Shown piece by piece: positions 34,122 through 46,917 of a DNA stretch of 64,000 nt. This stretch comes from Cynocephalus volans (lineage: Eukaryota > Chordata > Mammalia > Dermoptera > Cynocephalidae). Within the stretch, counting starts at the first letter, position 1; each line of letters starts with the position of its first letter. The stretch covers positions 31,599,864 to 31,663,863 of the forward strand of contig NC_084465.1 of NCBI RefSeq assembly GCF_027409185.1, given 5' to 3'. The position numbers and the translations under genes are program-made. Below the pieces are notes generated by a model, which ran no database searches, was not told where the DNA came from, and worked only from the letters and a program-made list of their open reading frames with translations.

Positions 34122-36513
34122 TGACCCAAAGCAGAACCCAAGGGCTAAGAGCTTTGGTAGGTCAATGAATTATCACAACTTCCACATCAGAGGCTGAAGT
34201 CTGGTGCTTATTAGGTTCCCGGGGCCTGACATAACTGAAAGAAGGAAAATTGTTTCTTCTTGATGTAAAGTGTTCATTAACTACAATAACCTGGCAAGAG
34301 TGCTGAAATCTCAGTAACAATAAAGCTAAGGAGTGATCCTAGAAAATCCCCGGCCACCACCGACTCTCCCAAACCTGATCCAGCTTGCTTACATCTCAAA
34401 AAGAAATGGAGGGAGGAATGTAAACAACTCTGTAAAGCACATTTCCATGCCAGCAAAATGACTCAGAGGTTATAAGAACAACTCAATGATTCATTCATAA
34501 TTTGGGTGGGAAAAAAGTTTGTCAACTGGAATACATGGAGCATAAAGTATGGAATGCTGCCAGTGTTAGCCCCAGGCTGAGGTTATTTCAGCACTGTCTT
34601 TTTCCCTTCTATTGTCCTAAAAATGAATGCTCAATTTTAGTAATATACTGATCAGTGAGGGAGTGGGGAGGATAGTAGAGTAAAATGTTACTTCTTACAA
34701 AGCAATTTCTTTATTTTTTTGTTTGTTTGTTTCTGGAGAATGTATTATTTCTCTGAATGACTGAAACCTAGATGAATCATCGGTCTCCTTAGTGCAACAG
34801 CTAGTCAGTTCAACTTCATCAACTTCCCAAAGAAATGTACTTGGACTTGATGTTGAAACAGTACTTCTGGAGTCCCATAATACAGAATGACATGACGTAT
34901 CACATCAAATAAGCAGCAGCTGAAAACAGTCCTATAAAACTGGGGCCAAGGGAACCAGAATTATCCTGTATTTTCCCACACTCTCACACACCAGACCCAC
35001 AGCTTAAAGTATTCAAGTCCAGAAAGGCCTATTTTGGAGGTAAATTATATCCAGATAGATATTTACAAACTCACACCACATAATATGCATAATGTTATAT
35101 TATCTTTCACATAACCTGTATTATAAGAATACTTTATTTATTTAGCTTTATGAAAAAATGAGATGTTCAATGTCAGCAAATTTTACCAAAAACTAAAGTC
35201 CACCACTCTAAATATTAACAACTTTTTAAAACATGTATACAAACTTTTTAATGCAATTCTTTTTCAAGGAAATTACATCTTATGCTTATTAAACAGTGGT
35301 TCATGAATATTATTGGATTTTTTTTTTTTTTTTTTTGCTGATTCAGAGTCTTCATTAAGAATATATCTCATTGAGAACATCTGAAGATTAAATCCGTCTT
35401 GTCACTGATCTGCTGGTTTTGCCTTCCTTCTGGTTTTTGGTTCAAATTTGCTATTCATAGAGAAAACAGTTTTTTATACTCACGTGTGCAAAGACACACA
35501 CATGTTAAATCAAAAGTCAATAAGCACATCGTTATAGAATCAGGAATTGTTAAGGGCATGGATTTAGTGCAAAGATTTTGTGACAATTGTTTGGAATACT
35601 TAGAAGCCTTTTCCACATAATCCCAATTCAGGGCTCGGTTCCAAAGGGTTTAGGTTACTGGCAAGGTGTTATTGTAACTTTATACTAAATACGAAAGCCT
35701 CTGCTCTTTAAACTTTTTGGCACATCCACAAAATAAAGTAATACCAAAAGTAAATGATGCTTCTTTCTTACTCTAGGGAGGTTTCCTTCCCTAAATACCA
35801 ATCAAGGATGCCCTAAATTACAATATCACATTAAGCACTGAAGGTAAAACTGTGATTTTTCTGGCTCCATAATAGATAAAAAATATGTTGCACTATAATA
35901 GCTTGAAAATGTTTGGTATCTTATTCAACAAGACCTAAATTTAGGAATTATTAACAAAACCTAATTTATTCAATCTGTAGGTTCAAAGGCAGAAGATGAT
36001 TTTTAGATTGCCATTTCTAAGGATAATTCTGATACAATCTGATTTTGAATGGTATTTTAATAATGATTTTGAATATATTTGAATAATATGGTTTTTCAGG
36101 TAAATATAATAAGCATCAACTCCAGTAATCATTTCCAGATTTTCTGATATAAATCCATTCCCAAATCAGAACTATTACTTGTTTACACAAAGCATGTTTC
36201 TAAATTATTTTCCCTATTTCCAGTACAAAAATACAATAACAATATTTAATAAACACATAAATGTACATCTGAAATAAACATTAAAAAGCCTTAATGAATC
36301 ATCTCCATTATAATTTTTATCTTGCTCTCTGCGAAGCAATGTGGCTGTGAAATCCGTGTGAACTCAGTTCACAGATCCAGCATCAAATATTTGTATTTTC
36401 TACCCCTGAGAATTCTGAACACCAACACATCATTCCCTTTTATATTTTCATAGGTAATTATCTTTTATCTAAAAAGATGCTCTCAAGGAAAGACTAAACC
36501 TTGCCTTGTAATA
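34122..36513. other. No recognised gene; possible regulatory core
   Basis: A repeat-poor stretch at about 34160-34600 holds an AP-1 site (atgactca near 34459), a forkhead-like tgtaaaca with an adjacent ggaatg (near 34417) and a ggaatgctgcc motif. A run of about 20 T lies at 35319-35338. Candidate enhancer only by inspection. Confidence 0.35.
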
Positions 36514-36641
36514 TAGAGTGACCATATATTCTGATTTCCAGCACAATCCCTATATATATCAGTTATCAAGAGTAATTTTAACAGTTCCCCAATTTCACTC
36601 AAACTGTTCCAGTTTAAGTGATAAATTATATGGTCACTCTA
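36514..36641. mobile_element. Short DNA transposon with terminal inverted repeats
   Basis: TAGAGTGACCATATA at the left end (36514-36528) is matched exactly by its complement at the right end (36627-36641), 128 bp overall. No transposase. This fits a non-autonomous mammalian DNA transposon whose ends read TAG(A/G)GTGACCATA; I recall a family of that form but do not name it with confidence. Confidence 0.65.
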
Positions 36642-37269
36642 CTAGTTTAATTCATAGACAACACAAGAAATCAGAGTGGTTTTGCTTCTCCAATCTAAAC
36701 TCAAGCAACTTGGGTTCTTAGGAGGAGAGGGTAAAGTGGTCAGGAAAGAGAAGAGAAAAGCAAAAAGTTGGATATAGGATATTTGGCCTCCTGCCCATCA
36801 AAAGAGGGTGAACATTAGGTTGGAAAGACTGCATTATCACTTAGCCTGTCTCGTGCCCATGTCTAACCTGGCAGTTCAGTCCTATACAAGTATGGCCTAC
36901 TTTTCCAAGAATCAAAATACCATGTAGAGTAAGATGATATTTAGAACTTGGTGAAATTGGGACATGCATTTGTGAGAATTTGGGGGATAAGTTTTTTAAG
37001 TGATACTCCACACTTATCATTTTGGTCAGCACCATTTCCCTTCTAATCCAAGAATGTATGAAAATTAAAAGATAATTACCTAATTTTGGTTAAGGCTACT
37101 TATAGCTTTGATAGTAACCCCCGTACAACCTTTTGCTGACAACTTTCTATAACAATGACCAGAGTACTGCTGCTGCTGATAATGATGATGAGGATGATGA
37201 TGATTATAGGAAAATGAACAGACAGCAACTCTGTCATGCAATATGCCAGATGCACAATTGTGAAAAACA
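36642..37269. other. No recognised gene
   Basis: A GAT/GCT trinucleotide stretch lies at about 37172-37205 (gatgatgaggatgatgatga). Otherwise unclassified. Confidence 0.45.
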
Positions 37270-38870
37270 CTAAGAGGAGTATACGTATATCAAACTAAAA
37301 GCTCCTGCACAGCAAAGGAAACAATCAACAGAATGAAAAGGCAAACTACACAATCGGAGAAAATATTTGCAAACTGTAAATCCAAAAAGGGATTAATGTC
37401 CAGAATATACAAGGAACTCAAACAACTATACAGCAAAAAAAAAAATAATCCAATTTAAAAATGAGCAAAGGAGCTGAACAAACTTTTCTCAAAGGAAGAC
37501 ATACAAATAGCTAATAGGTATATGAAACAATGCTCGACATCACTAATCATCAGAGAAATGCAAATCAAAACCACTTGAGATATCATCTCACCCCAGTTAC
37601 ACTGGCTATTATCAAAAAGACAGAGGATAATAAATGCTGGTGAGGATGTGGAGAAAGGGGAACTCTCCTACACTGTTGGTGGGACTGTAAATTAGTACAG
37701 CCATTATTGAAAACAGTATGGAGGTTTCTCAAACAATTACAAATAGAACTACCATATCCAGCAATCTCACTACTGGGTATATACCCAGAAGGAATGGAAA
37801 TCATCATGTTGAAGGGATACCTGTACTACCATGTTTATTGCAGCATTATTAACAATAGCCAAGCTATGGAACCAACCTGAATGTCCATCAATGAATGACT
37901 GGATAAGGAAAATATGATATATATACACAATGGAATACTACTCAGCCATAAAAAAGAATGAAATACTGCCATTCCCAGGAACATGGATGAGAGTAGAAAA
38001 TTATATTAAGTGAAATAAGTTAGGCACAGAAAGAGAAATATCGCATGTCCTTGTGGACCTGAACCCCTTCCCCCACCCTTAAATATTAACTGACTAGCGT
38101 TTCTGCTTCTGTAATTAGCTTGCACAAGGTTTTACAAGCCCCTGTGGGTGGGACTTTCTGGTAAGGGCAGATGAAGGACTTCCCAAACCGCCCAACGTTC
38201 ACCCAGTTCCAGGATGGGCCTAACCACACAAGGGGTGGGCTATTGGGCAATTCCCCAGTTCCTCGTCTGTATATCACCCCACTGAAAGCCACCAATGAAT
38301 TTAAAAGTCACCTCAGGTGACCAATAAGCTGTATACAACTCATCCTGTTGCCAAAGTCTGCCTACCAAACTGTATAAAAAGTGCTCATGTTAAGAGCTCA
38401 GGGCCACTCCTGTCCTGAAGATAGAGCGACCCCAGCATGCTGGAATAAAAAAATCCTCTTGCTTGATTGCAGCGATCTCTGTCTCCTGGTCTTTGCGAGA
38501 TGAGCCTTCCCAACAAGTAAGATTTGTGCTTTCATGCCAGTCTTACATCCTCACTCATAAGTGAGAGCTAAAAATTCAATGAATAAATAAATAAGAAAGG
38601 AAGAGAGAAAGAAAAAAGGAAACAACAATCACAATAATATGCTGAACTTTCAAAAGGAGAAAACAGAACTGGGGTTACTAGAAGGGGAGGGGAGGGGAAC
38701 CAGTGAGAAATAGGTTAATGGACACAAAGAGTGATTATGTGTTGTAGTGGTGAATAAGCTAATTTTCCTGATTTGACCTTCACATATAGTACACAAGTAT
38801 TGATAGTCAACTCTGTACCCCACAAATATGTATAATCAATTGTTTCAATTTTTTAAAGAGTATCCCGAAA
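37270..38870 (+). mobile_element. L1 ORF2-3' region interrupted by solo LTR
   Basis: From 37270 the sequence follows L1 ORF2: aaagctcctgcacagcaaag, gaacaaacttttctcaaa, catcagagaaatgcaaatca, ggaggatgtggagaaag-like, ctgttggtgggactgtaaat, acaatggaatactactcagc. It breaks at 38051 and resumes at 38552 (cactcataagtgagagct) into the 3'UTR and the tail at 38860 (aaatatgtataatcaatt). Internal stops and frameshifts are present. The 3' end is of the same type as that of the composite element at 20.7-20.86 kb. Confidence 0.88.
38052..38547 (+). mobile_element. Solo LTR (ERV1-like) in L1, 4-bp TSD
   Basis: A 496-bp LTR begins TGTGGACC and ends TCTTACA, flanked by TCCT (38048-38051 and 38548-38551). Removing it rejoins the L1 phrase 'catgtcctcactcataag'. 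Inside are a TATA-like ctgtataaaaagtgctc near 38370 and AATAAA near 38444 (ggaataaaaaaatcc). The 4-bp duplication is typical of gammaretrovirus-like ERVs. Recombination between two LTRs has removed the internal region. Confidence 0.9.
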
Positions 38871-39619
38871 CTTGGGATTTAACTGTGCCATTCATCAGTT
38901 ATACAAACTGGAACAAATCAAGGCCAGTTTGAGGAAAGTCAAGATTCTATAAAACTTTATTTGTAAACAGGAAGATAAACCTCTGGGAGTTGATCCAGTT
39001 CAAACAATTCGGAAATTTATTGAAGCTTATTTCGATGGTATAAGCAAAAAGTTTACTTGTATGTTCTCTGTCCCTGAGCAAGATTAGCAATCAGATATCA
39101 CCACATCCAGCACACCGCTCCCAAAATTTCCTCCTGGAATTTGCATTATAGAGACAATTATACTAGAGATTATAGAAACGAGACAATTGTACTAAAGATA
39201 CTATCACTGTCTGCCCAGGAGATTTTTTAAAATTCATTTAACCATTTATTCCTTTCCTTTTTATTGAAATTCTAGAGTGAGTCCAACTTCTTTTTTTCTG
39301 ATTATCTGTTCTATATTTTTTTACTAAGGCTAATTATTAACTGTGATATTTTCTCTCCAGTCTCCTTCTAGACCTTTGATCTGTCTCCACCTCTAATTTA
39401 GATTTTAGCTCCCTGAGGCAGAAACTACATCTACAACTTGATACTCAGTAACAAACATTGTGCTTGCTCTGAAAATGTAGTTTCTGTTCATTGGTATTTT
39501 TTGTAAGATTGATTATTTATTTATTTTCAGGTACACTTCCACATTTTAACTCTTCATAGTGTTATTGCAAATTCAAATTAATTAGTGGAACTAGTTAATT
39601 CTTTTTTTAAAAGTTGTGA
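38871..39619. other. No recognised gene; weak L2 scrap
   Basis: An L2-like phrase at about 39395-39480 (ttttagctccctgaggcag). No other recognisable feature. Confidence 0.4.
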
Positions 39620-40650
39620 TGAGGGGGACTTCTGATCAAGATAGTGGAATAGATGGTACCCAGTGTCACCTTGTTCCACAATCAACCAATTTACAAATAT
39701 TAAAATGGAACAACTGCCAAGCTCAGGACACTAGAGTTCAGGAGAGAGGAGGAGAGACCTACAGATTTCATGAGGGCAGGAGAAGCCACTATGAGAGAAT
39801 AAGGGACTGTTCCCACCATTTTGAGCCCCAACCACTTCAAGCCTGGCCCTGGTGAGCACACAGAGCAAGACCTGACAAAAGCTGCAGCTGTGCCCTTCGT
39901 ATGAAGTTGGTTGGAGGCTGCAGGAGAGAAGAGGGTCTTGGTGGCCCCCAGGACAACAAGACCACTAATAGGGTTTCCATGGACCCGTATAGGAGCGAGG
40001 GGCCACAGACAACTGAAAAAAGGAACCACTCAAAGGCCAGTGAGTCATCACAAGGGTCCAGTCCTTGGCCCACCCCATGAGAAACGTTTGGAGTAAAAGG
40101 GTTGGGAGAGACTGGCCCACTGGGTGAACATTGGGGCACAGCATGGACAGCTGACCTGCCCTCCAATCAGCACAGAACCACTCAGTGGAGGCTGGTCAGG
40201 AATATAGAACTGCTGGGGGTGAAGTTTGCTGAAAAGACTCAGGGGCAGACCGGAGTTTCTACACTTCCCAGTTGTACCAGACCTCACAAGACCTGGAAGT
40301 ACATACAAGGTCAATAGTTAAAACCTGAGCTGCACAAAAAGCCTTCCCCAGAGAATTAGCAGTAAAGCAGCAATTTAGCTCAACCACAGGGCATAAGTGC
40401 TGGTCCCCAAAGGAAGTTCCCCCATTTTAGAAGTAAGCAAAGGACAACAAATTAGCTCCAGTACAGAGTTTAAGTGGTGGGATCAGCGAATAATCCAACA
40501 CAGAACTGAAAGAAAAAACAAAATACCCACATACCAGAGACAAAGTTCTGATATTAACCAGTAAAGGTCTAAGAACACCAAAGAACACTGAAAGACCACC
40601 AGAGTTGTAAAAGTCATAACTTCTGGAGAGTGATATTGGGTGTAGGGTAA
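39620..40650 (+). mobile_element. L1 5'UTR-like fragment without 3' end
   Basis: Starts gggggacttctgatcaaga followed by tagtggaatagatggtacc, a typical L1 5' end (compare the 'aagatggtgaactag' start at 52885). 39875-40457 is homologous to the composite head at 18760-19362. After 40457 it continues as cagtacagagtttaagtggt and gaactgaaagaaaaaacaa, likely more L1 5'UTR. It ends near 40650 without an A tail, so the 3' part has been lost. Open frames across it are not L1 proteins. Confidence 0.65.
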
Positions 40651-40766
40651 AACCTTCAGTTTAATTTTTTAACCATGTTCATATATTAATTTGAAATATT
40701 TTTAATGCATTGCCAGAGATATACTTAAATTTTCATTTAACTTTTTGTAATATTAACTACATGGGC

Positions 40767-41235
40767 TGTGGTAGGCAGAACAGTGTCCCCCTGATGATGT
40801 CCACATCCAATGAATATGTTATCTTACATGGCAAAGGAGACTTTGCAGATCTGGACCTTGAGATGGGGAGATTGTTCTGGCTTATCCAGGTTGACCCATT
40901 GTAATTACCAGATCCTTAAAAATGGAAGAGAAAAGCAGGAGAGGCAAAGGGGGATGTGACCACAGAAGAAGGATCAGAGGGATGCAATGTTGCTGACTTT
41001 GAAGATGGAAGAGGATGCCCAACAAATGAGGGGAGCTTCTAGATCTGGAAAAGGCAAGGAAACAGACAGTCCTCTAGAAACTCTAGAAAGGAATTTAGTC
41101 CTGTTGACACCTTGATTTTAGCCCAGTGAGACCCATGTCAGACTTCTACCCTACAGACCTGTGAGATAACAAATTTTTGTTTTAAGTCACCAAATTTGTG
41201 GTGATTTGTTACAGCAGCAATAGAAAACTAATACA
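40767..41235 (+). mobile_element. MaLR-type LTR (MLT1-like)
   Basis: tgtggtaggcagaacagtgt at the start, then tacatggcaaaggagacttt, ccttgagatggggagattgt, accttgattttagcccagtg, agacccatgtcagacttcta, and an end of agcaatagaaaactaataca. The order and wording match a mammal-wide MLT1-like LTR, TG...CA. Solo. Confidence 0.8.
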
Positions 41236-41816
41236 TGTACTGAAACAAGAATCAACTCCTTTTGATGTTTTCCCATCTTAGACTGTTTTCTTTTTACAAT
41301 TTTATAATCAAAACTTTTTAAAAAGTTAGCAAAACAGACCCTTTGTTTTTCCTATTTTGTAAGGTGAAATAGACTGGATATACTGGCTTTTCTTTCCTTT
41401 CACTCTCAATGTTTTATACATTTTCTTTTCCAAGTCATAGATAAGTCACACTTGGATATATTCATTGATAACTATGAGCTACTCCTAGTAATAGAAGCTC
41501 TGATGATTCAATATTTCAAAATATTTGCAGGGTCTATTCTTTGTGGAGTTATATGTTAAGATTTTGTTTTTCTGTTTGGAAAAAACACACACATACAAAG
41601 AAAAAATTCTAGGTAAATTCTTTATCTATACCACTAACTTCTTAAAAATTTTTATCCTTCATATCATGTCACCTACACTTTCTCATGCTGTTAGTACATG
41701 TTTAGTCTGTTACTTTAGGATATTTCTATGATGTCACCAGCAAGGTTCATTGGACTTTAAATCTTAATGTGGGCCTGTACTCAAAATCCCAGACAGATTT
41801 GTTTTTAAAGATATGT
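41236..41816. other. No recognised gene
   Basis: AT-rich; one 68-codon open frame without a domain. Confidence 0.45.
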
Positions 41817-42055
41817 TCTTTTTTTTTTTTTTTATTTTAACTTCTCACTATACATTGTAGTTGATTTTCATATCCCTTTACCGGTTCTTCTTTCCCCACT
41901 CCCTCTCTCCCCTCCCCCTCCCCACATCATATCTGTTCACTTGTCATAACAAGTTCAAGGAATTGTTGTGATTGTCATGTCTTCTTCCCTACCCCCCTTT
42001 ATTTGTTTGTATACTTATTTATTTATTTATTTTTAGCTCCCATTCTTTATAGCAC
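41817..42055 (-). mobile_element. L1 3'UTR end, antisense, 5'-truncated
   Basis: A T-rich run (41819-41834) is the reversed A tail. Read on the minus strand the body gives tgggagctaaaaataaat, gacaatcacaacaattcct, a G-rich tract (41891-41930 reversed) and caatgtatagtgagaagtta, a relative of the 3'UTR at 18500-18720 but a distinct subfamily. Only the 3'UTR was inserted. Confidence 0.75.
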
Positions 42056-42129
42056 ACCAAAGAGCAGATACTCTGGCTTACAACCCTTAGAGTGAGAACG
42101 AATTCGTTCATCTCTTTTTCTCTCAGTTA

Positions 42130-42300
42130 TTCTTTGGCACATCATAGAGACAGCACAGTGAAATAGCAAGAGAAGTAACTGGGAGTCAAGACATCCAAAC
42201 CCAAGATTTAGCTGAGCAACCAATCAGTTTAATGAAGTTGGACAAGTCACTTCATGACTCCAGAGCACACATTTTCTTAAGAAACTTAAGGTTTGACAAG
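42130..42300 (+). repeat. MIR-like fragment
   Basis: ctgggagtcaagacatccaa and aagttggacaagtcacttca match the MIR core. Diverged. Confidence 0.4.
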
Positions 42301-44524
42301 ATCAGTACTTTCCAAATATCTAATATCCACAATGGCCAGTGGCAAGTCTGTGGTCTAGAAGCAGGAAAAAGCTCTCTGTCACAGCAAAATTCAACCAAGG
42401 GAATTAACCAGTCACTAGGTCCTTGTACCATTCATAACTCAGCAACAACAATGTGTTTAATCCTCTGATTCTACTCTTTTACAGGAGGATTTTGCTGCTG
42501 TGATATTTACTTGGACATTATTTTGTTCTCTCCAAACCCAGACCACAATCACTCAGGGAAAACAACTTCTCAAGCAGCCCTACTTTGCTGACCAGGCTAT
42601 GATGGAGATATTTCAATTACTCATTCACTACAGTTCACCTTCCAACGACTCCTCTCTGCTCACATTTTTCAGAATGTCCAAGCACATATTTTCTCACTGA
42701 CCTTACTTTGCAAGTGAACTGTAATGCAGGATATCATATTTGAATTCCTTGTGCTCTTCACACTTTTTTTTCCCCCAACATATTGGGTTGTTCAAATGAT
42801 ATGCTATAGATAAATAATCACGTTTTTATAAAATAAACTTAAAATATTTTCCAGCAAGCAGAAATGTACCCATCTCTGTTTAAGTAAAATTTTCTCAAGG
42901 AATAAAAGTATCTTAAAAAATTGTAACATTACAAACATCAATAACTATCAAGATCTGCCCAAGAACAACTACTTACATTCCAGGTGCATTCAGCTTCAAA
43001 TGGAAAGGCACATTAAAAATAACAATCAGAATAGCCACAGAGTACTCTCTCTTTCTTGAGTACATTTCAACTAAAGGAGGTGGGAACAGCATACCCTAGG
43101 CAGATGAAAAGGAAAGTGTTGAAATCTCTTTTCATCTTTTATTCTATGGATATTTGTGGGTTCAAAAATATCTTCAAATAGGGACTTTTGTTTTCTTATG
43201 GCCTATTCACTAACAGTTCTTGGGAATCTATCTTTAGCTTCTTATTCTGCTTCCAATTTCAGTCTATGCCTTTTCTCTTCTGCTCTCTCAATTTCCATTT
43301 CTCTGTGTACACAAGTGACTTACACACCTACTTCTTTCCCCTTCTAAGTGCTCTTCTGTGTTAGCTACAGGTTTCTTTTAACTAGATAAGCTCCCTGCAC
43401 CTGAAAAGAAAGCTCATGTACACCCAAAAATCAATTAAGAAAACATCTATCACAAAAATTAGATGCAAAACCTGCCTTCACAAAGTTTACAGTCTACAGG
43501 AAACAGATAATAAACAAAAATAACGATGTTTGATAAATACTGTGCAAAGTGAGCTTTCGGGTGTTCTATAAATGCTTGGTGTGTTCACCATAAACTGGTC
43601 TAAGTAGATCAGGGAATTCCTCTTGGAGGAAGTCTTCTTGGTTCAAATACATCATCTCCAAAACTGTACCCTTCCCAGCAATTAGAAATGTCACCATTTC
43701 ACTTGTCCCCCAAGTTCCAAAATATAAGGGTAAAATCTAACTTCTCCTTCATTTCCCATATATATTTATTCATTGTCATATTCTGCCAATTTCAACAAGG
43801 GAAATACTATATGGAAATTCTGTGGAAATGGTTCAGAGGAAGGATTATTTTCTCTTCACTAATAAAAATCTAAAATATTTCGTTTCAGTCTCTGTAAACT
43901 GCTTACAAGAGAACATACATAAGATTGTAAAATCGTCCAGTACATTATGTTTAGCTGAATAAGAAATACAATGCAAGAGGTTCTGTTAAAAAAGCTCAGT
44001 AAGCAGGAAGCCTTGTTTTTTAATATGCCAGATGCCCTGTTTATATTTTCTAAACTGCAATTAACTCAATTAAAAGATTCTTTAGCATTTCAGGCAGTTC
44101 ACCACTATATCAAGTCTTCCTTAGTACCAATTTTGGTTCCATTATAATGTATCTATTTTTAGTAAAGTTATGATAGAACATTTTTTGATGATCCTTTTTC
44201 CCAGAAACCAGAATAATTTTATCTGATTGCCTATGTATTTTTTTCAAGCTTTAATATCCAGTAACAACATTTTCAGAAACAAAAAATGAAGTAATTAAAT
44301 GAAAGAAAAAATTATTCTACTTTTTCTATCATCATTACAGTTTTATTTCTCTATATCACGTACAATAGACATTAACTTCAGGCATTACAGCAAGGTCAGA
44401 AGCTTTTGCAAAACACTCCATTTGGTAATGATATATTTTCATCTAATTATCCCTTAAAATAATTATATGGTTTGGTATACATGTGCTGATCTTCTCCTTC
44501 TCTAAACTGAAATTCTTTGTACTC
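42301..44524. other. No recognised gene
   Basis: A few short frames (42232-42700, 43156-43347) show no domain. No clear repeats other than the flanking ones. Confidence 0.45.
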
Positions 44525-44650
44525 TATAAGGAAAAATATGGACTCTGAGCTAGATATACCTGTGGTCCAAGCCTGGTTCTGTCATTTTCAGGCTATATAT
44601 TTAACCTCTCTGAGCTTTACTTCATCTATAATGCAGAGGTCATAATAGTT
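44525..44650 (+). repeat. MIR fragment
   Basis: tatggactctgagctagata, gcctggttctgtcattttca and ttaacctctctgagctttac are in MIR order. Ends just before the MER5A copy. Confidence 0.55.
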
Positions 44651-44656
44651 CTTGGC

Positions 44657-44862
44657 AGGGCTTGTCAACCTTAGCATTATTAACATTTTGTGCCAGATAG
44701 TTCTTTGCTATAAGAAACTGCCCTGTGCAGTGTAGGTTGTCTATCAGCATCTCTGGCCTCTACCCACTAGATGCCAATACATCCCCTGGTTGTAAAAATC
44801 AAGATTCTCTCCAGACATTGCCAAACGTCCCCGGGAGGAAAATTGTTGAGAACCACTGTTTC
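44657..44862 (+). mobile_element. MER5A hAT-Charlie element
   Basis: Runs through gcttgtcaaccttagcatta, tggcctctacccactagatg, ctccagacattgccaaacgt and ttgttgagaaccactgttt, matching the MER5A consensus that I recall, nearly full length. A non-autonomous hAT transposon, no coding capacity. Confidence 0.85.
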
Positions 44863-45344
44863 ACAGGATTGCTGATTAATTCTGTCAAACAGGATTTTAA
44901 ATGTTTGATCATTTAAACATTAATGTGAGTTAAATGAAATTATATATGTTAATAATCTGGTACATTTTGACACATAATATGTTTAAAAGAAATTTAAGTA
45001 TTTTATTGATAGACAAAGACTCTCAATAATAATAGTAACAACATTTGCTGTATAAAAACCAAGAATGAGAAATAACAGAGAGTGAGAAACTTTTATTATC
45101 AGAAAAAGGTTTGGTCATCATTCAGAAAGGAAACAATTTAGTGATAGGTTTGACTAGAATCATAAGCTTTTGGTTGTGCTTATTTCAGGGTGGGAAGCTA
45201 GGGAAAGCCTAAATAACTTCAAGCATCCATCAGGTCAGCAGATACGACTTCAACGCTAGCTGACATTTTATCTTTTAGCCTCTTGAAAATACAGCCACTG
45301 GAACTTCAAACTAAATTCAAGCCTTAACTCCCAAGTGTTTGATA

Positions 45345-45490
45345 ATGAAGAAAGCACTCAGCAATCGGAGACAGACAGACCTAGGTTCAAATCCCAGTTC
45401 TATCATTTGTTGCTGAGACCCTGGGAAAATTTCTCTAACCATTCTGACCCTGTTTCCTCATCTGCAAATTAGGTAATAATAATAATATCA
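45345..45490 (+). repeat. MIR SINE
   Basis: gacagacagacctaggttca, aatcccagttctatcattt, ctgtttcctcatctgcaaat and aggtaataataataat give the MIR core with box B. Confidence 0.7.
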
Positions 45491-45659
45491 ATTGATAGAG
45501 TCTTATGAGTATCCTGTCTGTTACCCAGCAACCCTAAAATAGAGTTCAGGGATTGAGCCCGTGAGGTCCTACCAAGAGTGGAGAAGCAAACTCTGGAGAC
45601 AGAAAGCAGTAACTTGAACATCAGCATTATGTGCTATCATTAATTGTGTATCGGCTGTG

Positions 45660-45895
45660 AACCAGGCATGCGTCTAAGAGTGTGACTCACTTAATGTTTA
45701 AAAACCTAACAACAATAAAGTAAAGAAAGAAAAGGAAAAAAAATCTGAGAGAGGTACAAACTAATCTAACCCCAATTTTAGAGAAATACCATGGTGTTAA
45801 GGAATTTGCACACTTGATCAGGAGGTGTTGGAGCTAAGATCACAGCTTCCAACTCCAGAGCCTAAGCTTCTAACCACTACAGTATCCTAGCTGGT
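45660..45895 (-). repeat. MIR SINE, antisense
   Basis: gaaccaggcatgcgtctaag at one side, gttggagctaagatcacagc and ctccagagcctaagcttcta at the other, the reverse MIR order, interrupted by A-rich sequence. Confidence 0.6.
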
Positions 45896-46019
45896 ATCCT
45901 CATCCAGTGAGAAATACATGGCCAGAGCCTGCACCAGGTCCTCCAAGCTGATAAAAATGCCTTTTCACATAGATTGTTGGGTTAAGAAAATAAGGCACAA
46001 ATTCAGTAATTCAGAGACC

Positions 46020-46320
46020 AAACTCTGTAGTCAAAATCTTGAGAAAGCTTAAAACCCAGTTCTGTTGCTTCCTACCTGTCACTCACCCCTCTCTACTCTG
46101 GTTTAATTTCTGTGAGGAGAGATAATAATGGAAGCTTCTCACTAAGGCTGGACAGATATTAGGTGGGTTATTCCATGTAAAGTAGTTGAACAAGTGCCTG
46201 GCATAGGGTGCATTCAAAAAGTTCATGGAAGATTCATACTCTCTTTTAATTCAATTTTTTCCATGAACTTTTTAAGTACCCATGTATAAGGATTAACCAC
46301 TATTGTTAGAATTATTATTA
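46020..46320 (+). repeat. MIR SINE split by a mariner-like MITE
   Basis: aaacccagttctgttgctt and the phrase gaacaagtgcctggcat lead up to 46201; after the MITE, tataaggattaacc resumes. Diverged. Confidence 0.5.
46202..46286. mobile_element. Mariner-like MITE, second copy
   Basis: Left end agggtgcattcaaaaagttc with atggaa, right end ttttttccatgaacttttt then aagtacccatg, followed by TA. It is a diverged version of the 82-bp palindrome at 13993-14074 and sits inside a MIR at its 'tggcaTA' phrase. Confidence 0.7.
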
Positions 46321-46917
46321 TAAAATCCTCCCTCTCCTTTTTGTCCTCTTCCCTTCCTTTTTCTCCCCTCCTATCAAATTCTGTAACATCATTTCTCCTT
46401 TCTGGCAGCCATGGCTTCCAAAGGCATTGTCGTCAGCTTTAGTCACTCCTCACACTGGCATTTAGCACTCCGTCAGTTGAGGTGAGACAATTAGGAAAAC
46501 AGGAATTTTATATTTCTAAATTTCTAGCTATCAAAATACAACTAATTGAATATTGTATCTTTTTTCCTGTTTATCTGAATGCAAAAATTGTCAAATATTA
46601 AAATTTTTCCAAAATTTTGATTTTCAAATTTATGAAAAACTTATGAGAATACAATAAGCACTGAAACACCCTTTGCTAGATTTACCAATTAGTATTTTGC
46701 CATATTTGCACCCTTTTTCTCTCGCTCTCTTTCTCTCTTTACCATCCTACTCCTAAATACTTAAGCATGGATCTACAAAATTAAGAATATCCCCTTAAGT
46801 AATTATCTTGCCTTTATCACACTTAGGAAAACACAAAAATAACTAAATAATATCATCTAATATGCTGCCCATATTCAAATTTCCTCAATGGTCTCCAAAA
46901 TGCCTTTATTTTTTTTA

